A stretch of DNA of 64,000 nt from Myxococcus fulvus (GCF_900111765.1 NZ_FOIB01000010.1:124001-188000), one strand, 5' to 3'; shown: positions 41,770-51,514, counted from the first letter of the stretch. The notes: generated by a model from the sequence alone, not told the origin. Program-made: numbers and translations.

Positions 41770-43959
41770 TCAGGTCACGAAGAAGAACCCGGCCTCGAGT
41801 CCGAAGCGCAGGTAGTCGGTCAGGCTGGCGCGCAGGTTGGCCTCGCGCTGCGGTTGTTGGAGGTGGTGGAACACGCCCATCTCCCCCTCGTCACTGGCAC
41901 CCCGGCGGATGCCCGAATCGGTGTCGTCACGGAGCTGGCAGTAGCCCGGCTCCAGGTAGCGGTCCGACGTGAAGACGGGCTTCACGCGCCGCTCGATTTC
42001 CAGCCGCACGTCCTCGGGCGTGTCTTCCGCGTACGCGGGCTGGCAGCGGAATCGCTGGGGCACGTGCGAGCCAGGCGGCACGTAGCAGAAGCGCATGCAG
42101 CCCTTCTGCCGCTGCACCACGTTCACCCGGCCGGTGAAGAGGCTGTCGCTGGCCAGCTCCAACACGGTGGTCTCCACCGTGCCGAGCACCGTGCTGGCGA
42201 GCACGTGGAGCGTGCCCGTGAGGCCCTCGGCCTCCAGGTCCTCTTCCGAGGGGAGCAGCGGCCCCGGAGGTATCGGCAGTCCCTGGAGCGCGGGACCTCC
42301 CAGCCCGTCCACGATGCAGTCCTCCAGCCGCAGCACGGTGGCGCGGCCCGTGCGCACGGGGCCGGTGATGCAGCGGTGGAGGAGCACGGTGCAGTCGCCG
42401 TCCTTCTCGCCCTTCACCACCAGGCTCGGCCCGGTGGTGCGCGGCTGGCCGTCCGGCAGCAGGTCCTGTCCAGGCACGAGCGTGCAGTGGCGCAAATCCA
42501 ACGTGGCGTTGTCCGCGGCCTGCACCTCCAGCACGCCGCCGCGCACGAGCAGTCCGCTGAGCACCAGCGTGGCGCCCGCTCCCAGGCGCACCAGCCCCCG
42601 GCCGCCCTGCAGGTCGATGACGGGGCGCTGGAGGTTGGCGGCCCGCAGCTCCAGCCGCGAGCCCGCCGCCACATCCAGCGTGGTCAGCGGATAGCGCTCG
42701 CTGTCGAGCACCTCCACCAGCGCGTCCCCGCTGGCGCCGCTCGCGCTCAAGGCCGAGGCGAGCGTGGTGTAGGGGCCCACGCGCGTGTCGACGCGGTAGG
42801 CGCCGCGCTGCTCCAGCGGGAGCAGCGTCTCCTGACGGTCGTAGAAGCCGCCGCCCACCTCGCTGCTGAAGCCATACGCGTAGCTGACCGACAGCGTCGC
42901 GGGCACCGGCAGCCCCTCGGCGAAGGCGAGCCGCCCGTTCACCGGGTCCACCGCGACGCGGATGCTCCGGTTCACCGGCGGCAGGCTCGGGTCCACCGGC
43001 GGGTAGGGCAGCGTGGCGGGCGGACGGTGCCAGGTGGACAAGTCACAGATGAGGACCTCGTCCGGGGAGATGGCCTCGAACGTGCCCGGCCCCGCGTCCA
43101 GGTGGAGGGTGAAGGGCGGGGTGGCGCCAAAGTAGCGCTGCTCGGGCGTCTGGCCCCGGGCGAGCGCGGCGCGGCGGGCCTCCAGCTCGTCGTACAGCGG
43201 CCGGCGGCGCAGCGGCGTCGGCACGTTGAGCTCCCCGGCCAGCGAGCTGAGCGTGGTCTCCGACTGCGGCAGGTTGAACAGGTGCGTGTCGCATCCGAGC
43301 GCGTCGAAGCGGAAGAGCCCCTCCTCGGTGGCGCCAGGCTCGGAGGCCGGGAGCACCCGGTACGCGGGCGCGAGCACGACGGGATAGGACTCCAGCCGCC
43401 ACAGGAACAGGCCCACGTTGGGCAGGTTGTGCTGGCCGCGCTGGTTGTCGATGTGGCGCACGTCCACGGTGCGCGTGGCGTTCTCGAACGGGGTGCCCAC
43501 CAGCTCCAGTGCGTTGGCGTCGCGCAGGTCCGGCGTGCGCAGGCTCGTCAGGCGCGGGTGGTTGAGGTACTGCGTCGTGCCCACGCGCTGGAAGAACTCC
43601 ACGGCGCGCGCGGGCCAGCCCGTCACGTCGCGGGCGAGCTGCTCCAGCATGGCCGCGGTGCCCTTGCGGCGCCGGTACGCCAGGGTGTTGGCCACGTAGG
43701 CGCGCTGGCTGAAGAGGCCCGGGTCCACGGGCACCAGGTCGCGCACCTTGAGCAGGTCGCCGATGTACGGCACCACCCACTCCTGGCACGTCTCGATGAA
43801 CCAGTTGTCATGCAGCTGGCCGATGTCCTCCTCGAGCGCCAGCAGCTCGTGCTCCATGATGGCCAGGAGCGCGCGCAACGGCTCGCCCTGCAGCGTGTCC
43901 TTGGCGCGGTGGATGGCGGGCAGCAGCTTGTACAGCCTGTCCCTGGGCGAGGGCGTCAC
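41770..43959 (-). CDS. gpI-like tail protein with C-terminal beta-helix
   Basis: 729 residues. The N-terminal ~180 match the P2 gpI/tail-protein-I pattern (DRLYKLLPAIHRAKD, then VPYIGDLL and ANTLAYRRRKGT), placing it in the baseplate next to the J-like proteins. About residues 390-620 are a right-handed beta-helix: short strands with hydrophobic ladders (LDVAAGSRLELRAANL, GATLVLSGLLVRGG, ATLDLRHCTLVPG), as in tailspike and pectate-lyase folds. The tail ends in GFFFVT. The start overlaps the stop of the J-like gene (ATGA). The helix could bind a polysaccharide receptor or act as a structural spike. Confidence 0.78.
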   Translation of the reverse strand: MTPSPRDRLYKLLPAIHRAKDTLQGEPLRALLAIMEHELLALEEDIGQLHDNWFIETCQEWVVPYIGDLLKVRDLVPVDPGLFSQRAYVANTLAYRRRKGTAAMLEQLARDVTGWPARAVEFFQRVGTTQYLNHPRLTSLRTPDLRDANALELVGTPFENATRTVDVRHIDNQRGQHNLPNVGLFLWRLESYPVVLAPAYRVLPASEPGATEEGLFRFDALGCDTHLFNLPQSETTLSSLAGELNVPTPLRRRPLYDELEARRAALARGQTPEQRYFGATPPFTLHLDAGPGTFEAISPDEVLICDLSTWHRPPATLPYPPVDPSLPPVNRSIRVAVDPVNGRLAFAEGLPVPATLSVSYAYGFSSEVGGGFYDRQETLLPLEQRGAYRVDTRVGPYTTLASALSASGASGDALVEVLDSERYPLTTLDVAAGSRLELRAANLQRPVIDLQGGRGLVRLGAGATLVLSGLLVRGGVLEVQAADNATLDLRHCTLVPGQDLLPDGQPRTTGPSLVVKGEKDGDCTVLLHRCITGPVRTGRATVLRLEDCIVDGLGGPALQGLPIPPGPLLPSEEDLEAEGLTGTLHVLASTVLGTVETTVLELASDSLFTGRVNVVQRQKGCMRFCYVPPGSHVPQRFRCQPAYAEDTPEDVRLEIERRVKPVFTSDRYLEPGYCQLRDDTDSGIRRGASDEGEMGVFHHLQQPQREANLRASLTDYLRFGLEAGFFFVT

Positions 43960-46535
43960 GGGCTCACCTCCAGGTCGTGCACCAGCGTCACGCCCCGCCG
44001 CTCACCCTGGAGCGACGGGTCCAGCAGCAGCAACTGCGCGGGCCTCAGGAGCGTGCGCTCCCACCGGGCGCCGCGCGCGCGAATCACCGAGAACAGCTTC
44101 TGCTCCGGGATGAAGGGCGTCGTCGGGTGCAGCCGCTCCAGGTCCACCATCACCACGCCCGGCACGTCCTGGAGGACGCGGATGACCTCCGCGCCGCTCA
44201 CCGCCTGGGCGAACTGGCGCCGCTCGAAGGAGAACGCCTCGCGCAGCGCGGCCTCCGCCCGGGCGAGCACGTCCTCGGGCAGGTAGCGCGCGTCCAGCCG
44301 CAGCCGGGCCTCCACGGCGAAGTGGATCCGCTCGTAGGAGGAGAGCGCGAACTGGCGCACCGGGTCGTGGTGCGCGCGCAGGGCCTCCTCCAGGCTCTCG
44401 TGAAGCTGGGTGCCCGGCTCCACCGGCTCGCCGTTGTGCGCGGCCACGGTGACGTGCACGAGGATGCGCTCGCCGTTGGTGAGGTCCGCGGCCTGGGCCT
44501 TGCCGATGCCGGCGAAGGTGGAGGCGAAGTCCTCGTAGTCCTGCAGCGACACCACGCGGCGCAGCGTCAGCACCGACGCGGGGGCGTTGTCGCGCGCCTC
44601 GTCCCGCGACTCGGGCGCGGCGGCCCCGGTGGCGGGCAGCGGGTTGTTCACCTCTCGGATGCCCAGCGGACGCACCTTGAGCAGCGCGAGCTGCCCGGAG
44701 TCCACCTCGCCCTCCGGGCCGATGCCGGAGCGGTACACCGCGGTGATGTTCTCCTGGCCCGTGGGCAGGCGCGCGCCGGACACGCCGTCGCCGAACGTCA
44801 CCACCACGGCGCCGTCGTCCTGCAGGCGCACCATGTAGACCTCGGCGCGCTCGTCCTGGCCGAAGAGCGTGGGCACCTCCTTCCACAGCACGCCGTTGAC
44901 GCGAAGCTCCAGCGTGCTCTCTCCGCCGGTGTCGGTGGGCGCGGCCACGTAGGTGAGCGGCGGCTTGCGCAGCACGAAGCGCTGGTGCGTGCGCGAGCCG
45001 TCACCGCCGCCCAGCACCTCGCGCACCGTCTCGCCGTGCGTGGAGGGCGCCACGTTGCCGTGGATGAGCACCGTGTCGCGCGCGAGCGGCGCGGCCAGGG
45101 GCTCCTGGAGCACCAGCCGCGTGCGTCCGTCCGGGAGCGCCTCCGCGCGGTCCAACGCCACCACCTGACGCAGCCACTCGCCGGACTGCCCGTCCACGAG
45201 CGTCCTGCCCTCGATGAGCAGCACGTGCTTGGGCTCCAGGCCCGCCACCGCGCGGTCCAGCTCGATGGAGTCGCCCTGCACCGCGTCCGTCCGCGGCATC
45301 TCGCCGATGGGCAGCTCCTCGCTCTGCGCGAGCACCACGGTGCTGCGCAGCGGGAAGTAGGAGAGGTGCTCGTTGGTGTCGAACGTCAGCCGCGTCACCT
45401 TGGCGGTCATCGTGAAGTCTTCACGCGCCCAGGGCTGGATGTCGGTGATGCGGTAGAGCTCCAGGTAGCGCGACTTCCAGAGCGCCACCCAGCTGCCGTG
45501 CACCAGCGTGGGGTACTCGCGGTCCAGGTCCACGATTCCCTGCACCGCGGTGGTGTTCTCGAACTGCGGCCACTGGGTGAAGCGCGCGTCGCCGGGGCGG
45601 TAGTCCGGGTTGTAGCGCTGCTTGACCTCGTCCGGCATCGCCTTGAAGGACGGTGCGTTGTAGCCGAACAGGTTGCCGCGCAGCCGCAGCACGAAGGCGC
45701 GCGGGTGGTCCGCCGGGTCCATGCGCGGCGACTCGCTGCCCAGCCCCGGCTCCCACGTCACCACGGTGTGGTTGAGCTCGGGCTCCTTCGGGTTCGACAC
45801 CTGCTTGACTGTCTTCACCCAACGCAGGTCCCATTGCTCGCTGCCCGGCTGGCTCTCGCGCTCCTCGCCCACGAGCAAGAGCGCGTCGCCGGGCTGGATG
45901 CCGGGCTGCAGGCCGCGCAGGTACAGCGTGTCCTCCCCGCGCATCAGCGGCTGGGCTTGCGTCCTGGGCACCCGGAGCAGGTTCCACTCGGCGCGGGCCT
46001 CCAGCGCCTCGGTGGTCTCGAACGTCTGCGGCCGCGCGTCCTGGCCGGGGATGCTGAGCACCTGCACGCCCACCGGCACCTGGACGCGCGAGGGGGCGCC
46101 GGGCGCCGTCTCCACGGTGAAGACCAGGTACGTGCTCGCGGCGACGCCGGGCTTGAGCTCGTAGCCAAGCTGCCGCGCCAGCTCCAACACCGAGCGCCGC
46201 TCCGTCGCGGTGCGCAGGAAGCCCTCGTTGGCGATGCGCTCCTGGTAGAAGGTCAGCACGTCGGCGGCCGTGGCCCACGCGTCCAGCATCGCGATGGACA
46301 GGTCCTCGGTGCCGCGCGTGGACAGCGCCGCCAGCGGCCGGGTGCCGGCGAACTCCCCGTCCGGCAGGAACTCCCGAGGCAGGCGCGCGAGCATGCGCTG
46401 GAAGAAGCGGGAGTGCGTGCCGATGCGGTACGCGAGCGCGGGCTGGCCGGGGCGGTTGTACAGCGGCGCCGCCTCCGTCGCGGCCTGGCTCTCGCACGCG
46501 TCGCAGTCCCCCGAGTCCTTGATGGACGTGCTCAC
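43956..46535 (-). CDS. J-like baseplate assembly protein (second copy)
   Basis: 859 residues of the TIGR02243 putative baseplate assembly type (Afp11/Afp12 class). Near the N-terminus: ALSTRGTEDLSIAMLDAWA and VLTFYQERIANEGFLRTA. In the middle: VTFGDGVSGARLPTGQENI, the shared beta-wedge motif. Near the C-terminus: RRVVSLQDYEDFASTFAGI. The first ~40 residues are variable and hold two cysteines. Such proteins form the wedges that link the central hub to sheath and fibres and trigger contraction. The start overlaps the upstream paralogue's stop (ATGA). Confidence 0.85.
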   Translation of the reverse strand: MSTSIKDSGDCDACESQAATEAAPLYNRPGQPALAYRIGTHSRFFQRMLARLPREFLPDGEFAGTRPLAALSTRGTEDLSIAMLDAWATAADVLTFYQERIANEGFLRTATERRSVLELARQLGYELKPGVAASTYLVFTVETAPGAPSRVQVPVGVQVLSIPGQDARPQTFETTEALEARAEWNLLRVPRTQAQPLMRGEDTLYLRGLQPGIQPGDALLLVGEERESQPGSEQWDLRWVKTVKQVSNPKEPELNHTVVTWEPGLGSESPRMDPADHPRAFVLRLRGNLFGYNAPSFKAMPDEVKQRYNPDYRPGDARFTQWPQFENTTAVQGIVDLDREYPTLVHGSWVALWKSRYLELYRITDIQPWAREDFTMTAKVTRLTFDTNEHLSYFPLRSTVVLAQSEELPIGEMPRTDAVQGDSIELDRAVAGLEPKHVLLIEGRTLVDGQSGEWLRQVVALDRAEALPDGRTRLVLQEPLAAPLARDTVLIHGNVAPSTHGETVREVLGGGDGSRTHQRFVLRKPPLTYVAAPTDTGGESTLELRVNGVLWKEVPTLFGQDERAEVYMVRLQDDGAVVVTFGDGVSGARLPTGQENITAVYRSGIGPEGEVDSGQLALLKVRPLGIREVNNPLPATGAAAPESRDEARDNAPASVLTLRRVVSLQDYEDFASTFAGIGKAQAADLTNGERILVHVTVAAHNGEPVEPGTQLHESLEEALRAHHDPVRQFALSSYERIHFAVEARLRLDARYLPEDVLARAEAALREAFSFERRQFAQAVSGAEVIRVLQDVPGVVMVDLERLHPTTPFIPEQKLFSVIRARGARWERTLLRPAQLLLLDPSLQGERRGVTLVHDLEVSP

Positions 46536-49132
46536 AGGCCCCCCTGCATGTAGAAGTCGAGCTTGCCGTTCTCCGGCTGGCTCGGGTCATTGTCGAGCCG
46601 GGCAATCTCCAGTCGGTCCATCGCGATGAGTCCGTTCTTCCACTCGTCGCGAGGCACCTGCCCGAAGCGCCGGAAGCGCTGCGGCTTGCCCGGCGCGTCC
46701 TCCGTCTCCACCCACGCCACGCCGGGGACCTTCATCGCCGTGGCCACCAGCTGGCTCAGGTACACCGGCTCGCCGAAGGTGAAGTTGTCCGGGTGGAAGA
46801 ACGCGCGCCGGCCGTCGGGCAGCTCCCCGTTGCCGAAGACCTCCAGCAGCGCGGCCTTCACGTTGGCGGCCAGGTAGCCCGGCAGCACGCAGACCGTCAT
46901 GGCGATGTCCAGCGGGACGAAGAGCGGCGCGTCGACGCGCAGGTCGTACCCCGCCAGCCGGAAGCGCTCCAGGAAGGTGGTGAGCCGCTCGGAGAAGGCC
47001 ACGTCCACCGGGAAGCCGCCGCGCCGGTCCACGGTGATGAACATGGTGTGCCAGCTCCCCGTCCACCGCAGGCTGCCCACCGCGCGCTGCACCTCGGGGT
47101 GGCGCTGGGCCACCTCCGCGTAGTCTTCCTCCGTCACCGCGCGCTGCTGGATGCGGAAGGCCTGCGGCGCGTCGATGCGCACCCGCTCCACGGCCTCCGG
47201 CTCCACGCCGCCCCGGGCCGGCAGCGGGTTGCGCACGCGCAGGATTGCGTCGCGCCACGCGCCGCCTACCGGCGAGTACACGTGCGAAATCGACTCCGCG
47301 CCCACGTTGCCCGCGCCGCCGTTGCCGATGCGGTACGTGGCCGTCATCCCCACGCCCGCGCCAGGGCGCTCGCCGAGCACGTTGTCGCCGAAGCGCAGGC
47401 GCGCGCGGCCGTCATCCTCCACCTCGGCCACCAGCTCCCGGCTGAAGCGGCCGCTGTTGAGCAGCGTGCGGCGCGGCACCCAGACGCGGCCGCTCTCCGC
47501 CTCGCGCAGCCAGAGCGCGGGCAGGGCCTCCTCCGGCGCGGAGCGCAGCGCCGAGGTCGCGGACGCCGTGGGGTCCATCGCCCGGCCTCCCTCCACCCGC
47601 GACACCTGGGTGAGCGGACCACGCGACAGGCGGGGACGGTAGCCCCCCGTCTCGGGCACGGCGGGCAGATCCTCCGTCAGCGTGCGCCCGTGGTCCACCA
47701 GCACCACGTTGCCGCGCGCCACGCTCACCGGCGCGGGCTGGCCGGGCACGTCCTCCTTCTCCCCGGTGGAGTCGTGCGGGACGGTGACGGTCCACAGGCA
47801 CAGCTCGAAGGGCAGCGCGTCCTCGGTGTGCCAGGACACCTCCACCACGTCCACGCCGAGCAGCGGGTCCTCACCGAAGGCCACCTCGGTCAGCCGCACC
47901 GTGTGGCGGCGGGACGGGTCCGCGTCCACGGCGCGCCCCGTCGAGGAGCCGCGCGCCTCCTCGAGGATGAGCACCTTGCCCTCGGAGAAGTTCTCCGGCG
48001 TGAAGGTCTTCTTCGTCGGGTCCGCGGGCGAGGGCGGGTTGAGCAGCGTGGCCGCCGTGGCGCCCCGGGGCAGGCAGCAGCGGTCCTCGCCCCAGGTGTG
48101 GAAGGTGATGCGGCCGTGGCCCGAGTAGAGCGTCGTGGGGTGGAGCGACTCGAACACCTCCGCGCCGGAGACGATGGCGGCCTGGAGCTGCTTCGCGTCC
48201 ACCACGCGGGGCGCGTCCACCGTGGTGATGAACACCGTGCCGGGCGTCACCTCGGTGGGGCCGGCCAGCGGCGTGCCCTCGGCATCCGGCGTGAGGCTCA
48301 CCGTCACCCACGCGCGGGCGTTGCCGCCGTCGTGCATGGGGTAGTCGAGCAGCCGCGCGTGACGACGCACGGAGGTGCGCTTGCGCGCGGTGCCCAGGTA
48401 CGCCTCGGTGGCCACCGCGTCCTGGTAGTAGCTGAGGTAGTCGGCCGAGTAGGCCATCAGCTCCACCAGCGTCACGCCCAGGTCCGCGGGGTTGCGCTCC
48501 TTCCAATGCGGCGCCACCTCCGACAGCCTGTCGAGGAGCAGCCGCCGGAAGCTGGCGTAGTCGCGCGTGAGGTAGTCGATGGTCGGGTCCACCCCGTCCG
48601 GCGTGACGGCGGACTTCGGCGGGGCGCAGTCGAACTCGCTCGGGCACTCCACCTTGAAGGTGAAGTCCACGCGCGACAGCAGGGCGTCGAAGCCCTCCAG
48701 CGGCACCGTGTCCAGGAAGCCCCGCAGGAGCGCGAGCGTGTACGTGGAGAAGTCGCCGGAGGACGTGGTGCGCACCACCAGCGTCTGCTGCGTCTCCGTC
48801 GTGCCGTTCTCGACGTCCAGCGCCACGCGCCGCGCGTACTCGTCGCGCTCGGCCTGGGTGGTGCGAGGCTCGGGCGGCGGCTGGTCCATGCGGAACGCGA
48901 GCGCGACGCCGATGTCCTTCAGGCGCACGCCGCCGGTGATTCCGACGTTGTCCGCGCTGATGGTGGCGGGCAGCGGCTTGTAGCAGCGCACCCACAGCGT
49001 GCGCTGGCGCTCCAACTCGAGGGTGGCGGCCTCCTCGTCCAGGACCTCCAGGTAGTCGATGCCGTTGAAGGTGGGGTGGGCCTCCACCAACCGGCGTCGC
49101 TGCTCGCTCTGGCAGACGTAGCGCGCGCCCAT
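46532..49132 (-). CDS. J-like baseplate assembly protein (first copy)
   Basis: 866 residues, also of the TIGR02243 class but with an added N-terminal domain (about 1-170, GIDYLEVLDE, LWVRCYKPLP). The core starts at TIDYLTRDYASFRRLLLDRL, then DLGVTLVELMAYSADYLSYYQDAVATEAYL. It has RLRFGDNVLGERPGAGVGM in the middle and VTEEDYAEVAQRHPEVQRA near the C-terminus. Relation to the next gene: same modules, low overall identity, so an old duplication. Expected to be the inner baseplate wedge contacting gp25 and the hub. Confidence 0.85.
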   Translation of the reverse strand: MGARYVCQSEQRRRLVEAHPTFNGIDYLEVLDEEAATLELERQRTLWVRCYKPLPATISADNVGITGGVRLKDIGVALAFRMDQPPPEPRTTQAERDEYARRVALDVENGTTETQQTLVVRTTSSGDFSTYTLALLRGFLDTVPLEGFDALLSRVDFTFKVECPSEFDCAPPKSAVTPDGVDPTIDYLTRDYASFRRLLLDRLSEVAPHWKERNPADLGVTLVELMAYSADYLSYYQDAVATEAYLGTARKRTSVRRHARLLDYPMHDGGNARAWVTVSLTPDAEGTPLAGPTEVTPGTVFITTVDAPRVVDAKQLQAAIVSGAEVFESLHPTTLYSGHGRITFHTWGEDRCCLPRGATAATLLNPPSPADPTKKTFTPENFSEGKVLILEEARGSSTGRAVDADPSRRHTVRLTEVAFGEDPLLGVDVVEVSWHTEDALPFELCLWTVTVPHDSTGEKEDVPGQPAPVSVARGNVVLVDHGRTLTEDLPAVPETGGYRPRLSRGPLTQVSRVEGGRAMDPTASATSALRSAPEEALPALWLREAESGRVWVPRRTLLNSGRFSRELVAEVEDDGRARLRFGDNVLGERPGAGVGMTATYRIGNGGAGNVGAESISHVYSPVGGAWRDAILRVRNPLPARGGVEPEAVERVRIDAPQAFRIQQRAVTEEDYAEVAQRHPEVQRAVGSLRWTGSWHTMFITVDRRGGFPVDVAFSERLTTFLERFRLAGYDLRVDAPLFVPLDIAMTVCVLPGYLAANVKAALLEVFGNGELPDGRRAFFHPDNFTFGEPVYLSQLVATAMKVPGVAWVETEDAPGKPQRFRRFGQVPRDEWKNGLIAMDRLEIARLDNDPSQPENGKLDFYMQGGL

Positions 49133-49133
49133 G

Positions 49134-49490
49134 TCAGAGCTCCCGTGAGAACTGCGCCGTCTGGCGCTGCTGGGTGCGGCGCACCACGTAGCGCACCGTC
49201 ACCTGGAGGGAGGCCTCCTCGCTGTGCGTCTCCACCGCCTCCACCTGGATGAGGTCCCCCAGCCACTGCTGGAGCGCGCCCTGCACCAGGAACTGCGTGG
49301 CGGTGGCCAGCTCCGAGCTGTTGGGCGCGAAGACGAGCTGCCCCAGGCCCGTGCCGAAGGTGGGCCGGTTGACGCGCTCACCGGGCGCGGTGAAGAGCAC
49401 CTGCTCGATGAGGTGCCGCACGTGCGTGTCCAGGTCCGCGTCCGCCGTGCGGCCCCGTCCATCCAGGCGATAGGGGAAGGCGATGTGCAT
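49134..49490 (-). CDS. GPW/gp25 baseplate wedge protein
   Basis: 118 residues of the gp25/Afp9 family: IAFPYRLDGRGRTADAD at the start, HVRHLIEQVLFTAPGERVNRPTFGTGL (quoted in part: PGERVNRPTFGTGL) as the conserved core, and a beta-rich end. gp25 is the sheath initiator at the baseplate. Length is standard. It lies 3 bp after the PAAR gene and 1 bp before the J-like gene. Confidence 0.9.
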   Translation of the reverse strand: MHIAFPYRLDGRGRTADADLDTHVRHLIEQVLFTAPGERVNRPTFGTGLGQLVFAPNSSELATATQFLVQGALQQWLGDLIQVEAVETHSEEASLQVTVRYVVRRTQQRQTAQFSREL

Positions 49491-49493
49491 GGC

Positions 49494-49817
49494 TCAGGTC
49501 CCCCTCACGCGGACCTGCGTCATCACCACCTGCGGCGGCCCCAGGGGCGCGGCCCCCATGGACATCCCCACGCTGTTCTGCAGGATGACGAACTGCCCGC
49601 CGACGCGCACGCGCACCGAGGGCACCATCCACTTCACCTGCACGCACGGCCCTCCGCTCTGAGGCGGGAAGGTGCAGCCCGTCACCAGATACTGGTCCGC
49701 CATGGTGGCCACGAACTGGCCGCCCACCTTCACGCGGGGGTTGCCGGGCATCGTCTGCACCTGGCCCCCATGCGGACACATCACCGTGGCTCCGACGTGG
49801 ACGACGAAGGCTCCCAT
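49494..49817 (-). CDS. PAAR-like spike-tip protein
   Basis: 107 residues, Gly/Val-rich with cysteines and a His (VMCPHGGQV, VTGCTFP, GGPCVQVKW). This is the pattern of DUF4280/PAAR-like caps that sharpen the central spike and may hold a metal ion. It starts 2 bp after the spike gene stop, which supports the pairing with the gpV protein. Confidence 0.82.
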   Translation of the reverse strand: MGAFVVHVGATVMCPHGGQVQTMPGNPRVKVGGQFVATMADQYLVTGCTFPPQSGGPCVQVKWMVPSVRVRVGGQFVILQNSVGMSMGAAPLGPPQVVMTQVRVRGT

Positions 49818-49819
49818 GG

Positions 49820-50368
49820 CTAGATGACCTCCAGCGCGCCGTTGTTGACGTTGACGCCCGTGGGGCCGAGCTTGATGTTGGCGGCGCCGAACGACAGCTC
49901 GATGCCGGTGGCGCTGAGCACCACCTTGGCCGTGCCCCCGTGGTTGATTTCGATGCCAGCCGCGGTGAAGGTCGCCTTCAGCGGCATGGGCACCGCGGGC
50001 GGGCTCACCTCGATGCTCAAGCCCCCCGCGCCCGGCAGGTCGTCGAGCTTCACGGTGATGGCGTCCGTCTTCCACACCTTGGTGGTGGGAAGGCCCGGCG
50101 TGGCGGGCGCCTCGCCCTCGCCCCAGAAGCAGCCGGCGACGATGGGGTAGTTGAGGTCCCCGCGCTCGAACTCCACCCAGACCTTGGCGCCCGTCGGGGG
50201 CACCGCGAAGAAGCCCGTGCCGCTGCCGCCGTACGGCATGCACGGCATGGCCCAGCCCAGCTGGCTGTCGCCCAGGACGGTGGGCACCTTCACCTGCACG
50301 CGGCCCATCATCAGGGGGTCGATGTTGTTGACGACCTCGCCGCGGTACTTCCCGAAGTAGGAGCTCAT
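49820..50368 (-). CDS. gpV/VgrG-type central spike protein
   Basis: 182 residues. It opens with YFGKYRGEVVNNIDPLMMGR, where the OB-fold characteristic of gpV, gp5 and VgrG begins (VQVKVPTVLG, ...GWAMPCMPYGG, VWVEFERGD, YPIVAGCFW). The last ~60 residues are short repeating strands (IEINHGGTAKVVLS, IELSFGAANIKLG) that form the triple-stranded beta-helix needle. It pairs with the gpD-like gene upstream, whose stop it overlaps (ATGA); the two are fused in VgrG but separate here. Confidence 0.88.
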   Translation of the reverse strand: MSSYFGKYRGEVVNNIDPLMMGRVQVKVPTVLGDSQLGWAMPCMPYGGSGTGFFAVPPTGAKVWVEFERGDLNYPIVAGCFWGEGEAPATPGLPTTKVWKTDAITVKLDDLPGAGGLSIEVSPPAVPMPLKATFTAAGIEINHGGTAKVVLSATGIELSFGAANIKLGPTGVNVNNGALEVI

Positions 50369-51507
50369 GGCGGCACCACCGGAGTGAGCGCCCCGACACC
50401 CTCGCGCGTGAGGGTGAAGCGCTGCTTGTACTCACCGGGGCGGATGGAGTGGGTGACGTTGCGCACGTAGAAGAAACCGTCGTGTTGGAAGCCCGCGCCG
50501 CGCACGCCGACGAGCCCCCGGGGACGCAGCACGTCGCCGTAGCGCGTGGCGTCCAGCTCCCCGGAGCCGGTGAGCACCTGGTCCGTGGAGGCGTCCGTCT
50601 GCCCCTGCGCCCGGGCGAACGCGGCGAGGTAGCCCGCGCCGTCCGGCACTTCCTCGAGCAGCGACGTGCGCACGCTGGACTGGGTGAGCAGCGCGGGCTG
50701 GCTCGCGAGCGGCGGCACGCGCAGGCTCGCGAAGGTCTGCACCGGCAGCGCGCGGCCGAAGACGATGGCCTGGCCCTTCACGGTGGTGGGCGCCAACGCG
50801 TTGTACTGGAAGTCGAGCGAGTCCACGTTGGTCTGCGCGCCCAGGTTCACCGACAGGGCCCGCTGCGGAATCCCCAGCCGGTTGGGCGGGCCCCAGTACG
50901 CGGTGTTCATCAGCGGCGCGGGGCCGGGGGTGACGTGGAAGACGTAGCCGTAGCGGCTGGCCATCTCCTGGAGGTAGGCGTAGTCGGTGCCGCGGAAGAC
51001 GGGCGTGCGGTAGATGGGCAGCGGCACGTCCAGCGTGGGCGGCGGGATGATGACCGGCACCAGGCCGTACTGCGCATAGCTCAGCACCAGCTGTGCGATG
51101 ATGATGGGCTCCACCTGCGCGGGGTGCTCGTGGACCTTCTGCTCCAGGTCCATGGCCACGCTGATGTCCTCGCCGGTGATGGTGAGCGTGGAGGCGCCCG
51201 GCTGATGGGAGGGCGTGAGCGTGCGGTGGGTGATGATGCCGTCGAAGAGCACCTGCGGCACCACGTTGAACGTCACCAGCAGCACCACCCGGTTCATGGG
51301 CCGCAGCAGCGGGTGGCCCACCAGCCCGTAGTCGAGCAGGTCCATGGCCCCCGCGCGGCCCACGCCGAAGGTGAGCTGGAAGCCCGAGCGCCCCTCGTCG
51401 TTGTGGGTGACCTCCACGTTCTGGAGGGCCTCCATGAACGACGCGGGCGCGGGCACCGCCACCGTGGGGCCCACCAGCAAGGTGAGATGGATTCCCAGCA
51501 GGCTCAT
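50365..51507 (-). CDS. gpD/gp27-like tail hub protein
   Basis: 380 residues of the phage late-control gpD class (Afp8 N-terminal half). Conserved pieces: ALQNVEVTHNDEGRSGFQL near the start, FDGIITHRTLTPSHQPG, and DYAYLQEMASRYGYVFHVTP in the middle. The hub forms a trimer that carries the spike and accepts the first tube ring. Length fits gpD. Confidence 0.87.
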   Translation of the reverse strand: MSLLGIHLTLLVGPTVAVPAPASFMEALQNVEVTHNDEGRSGFQLTFGVGRAGAMDLLDYGLVGHPLLRPMNRVVLLVTFNVVPQVLFDGIITHRTLTPSHQPGASTLTITGEDISVAMDLEQKVHEHPAQVEPIIIAQLVLSYAQYGLVPVIIPPPTLDVPLPIYRTPVFRGTDYAYLQEMASRYGYVFHVTPGPAPLMNTAYWGPPNRLGIPQRALSVNLGAQTNVDSLDFQYNALAPTTVKGQAIVFGRALPVQTFASLRVPPLASQPALLTQSSVRTSLLEEVPDGAGYLAAFARAQGQTDASTDQVLTGSGELDATRYGDVLRPRGLVGVRGAGFQHDGFFYVRNVTHSIRPGEYKQRFTLTREGVGALTPVVPP

Positions 51508-51514
51508 TTCGCGC

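Noticed and set aside
38005..44286. Plus-strand open frame of more than 2000 codons
   Set aside because: It is antisense to the DUF6519 and gpI-like genes, is rich in Arg, His, Ala and Gly without any domain, and arises from the codon bias of GC-rich DNA. The minus-strand products match known families.
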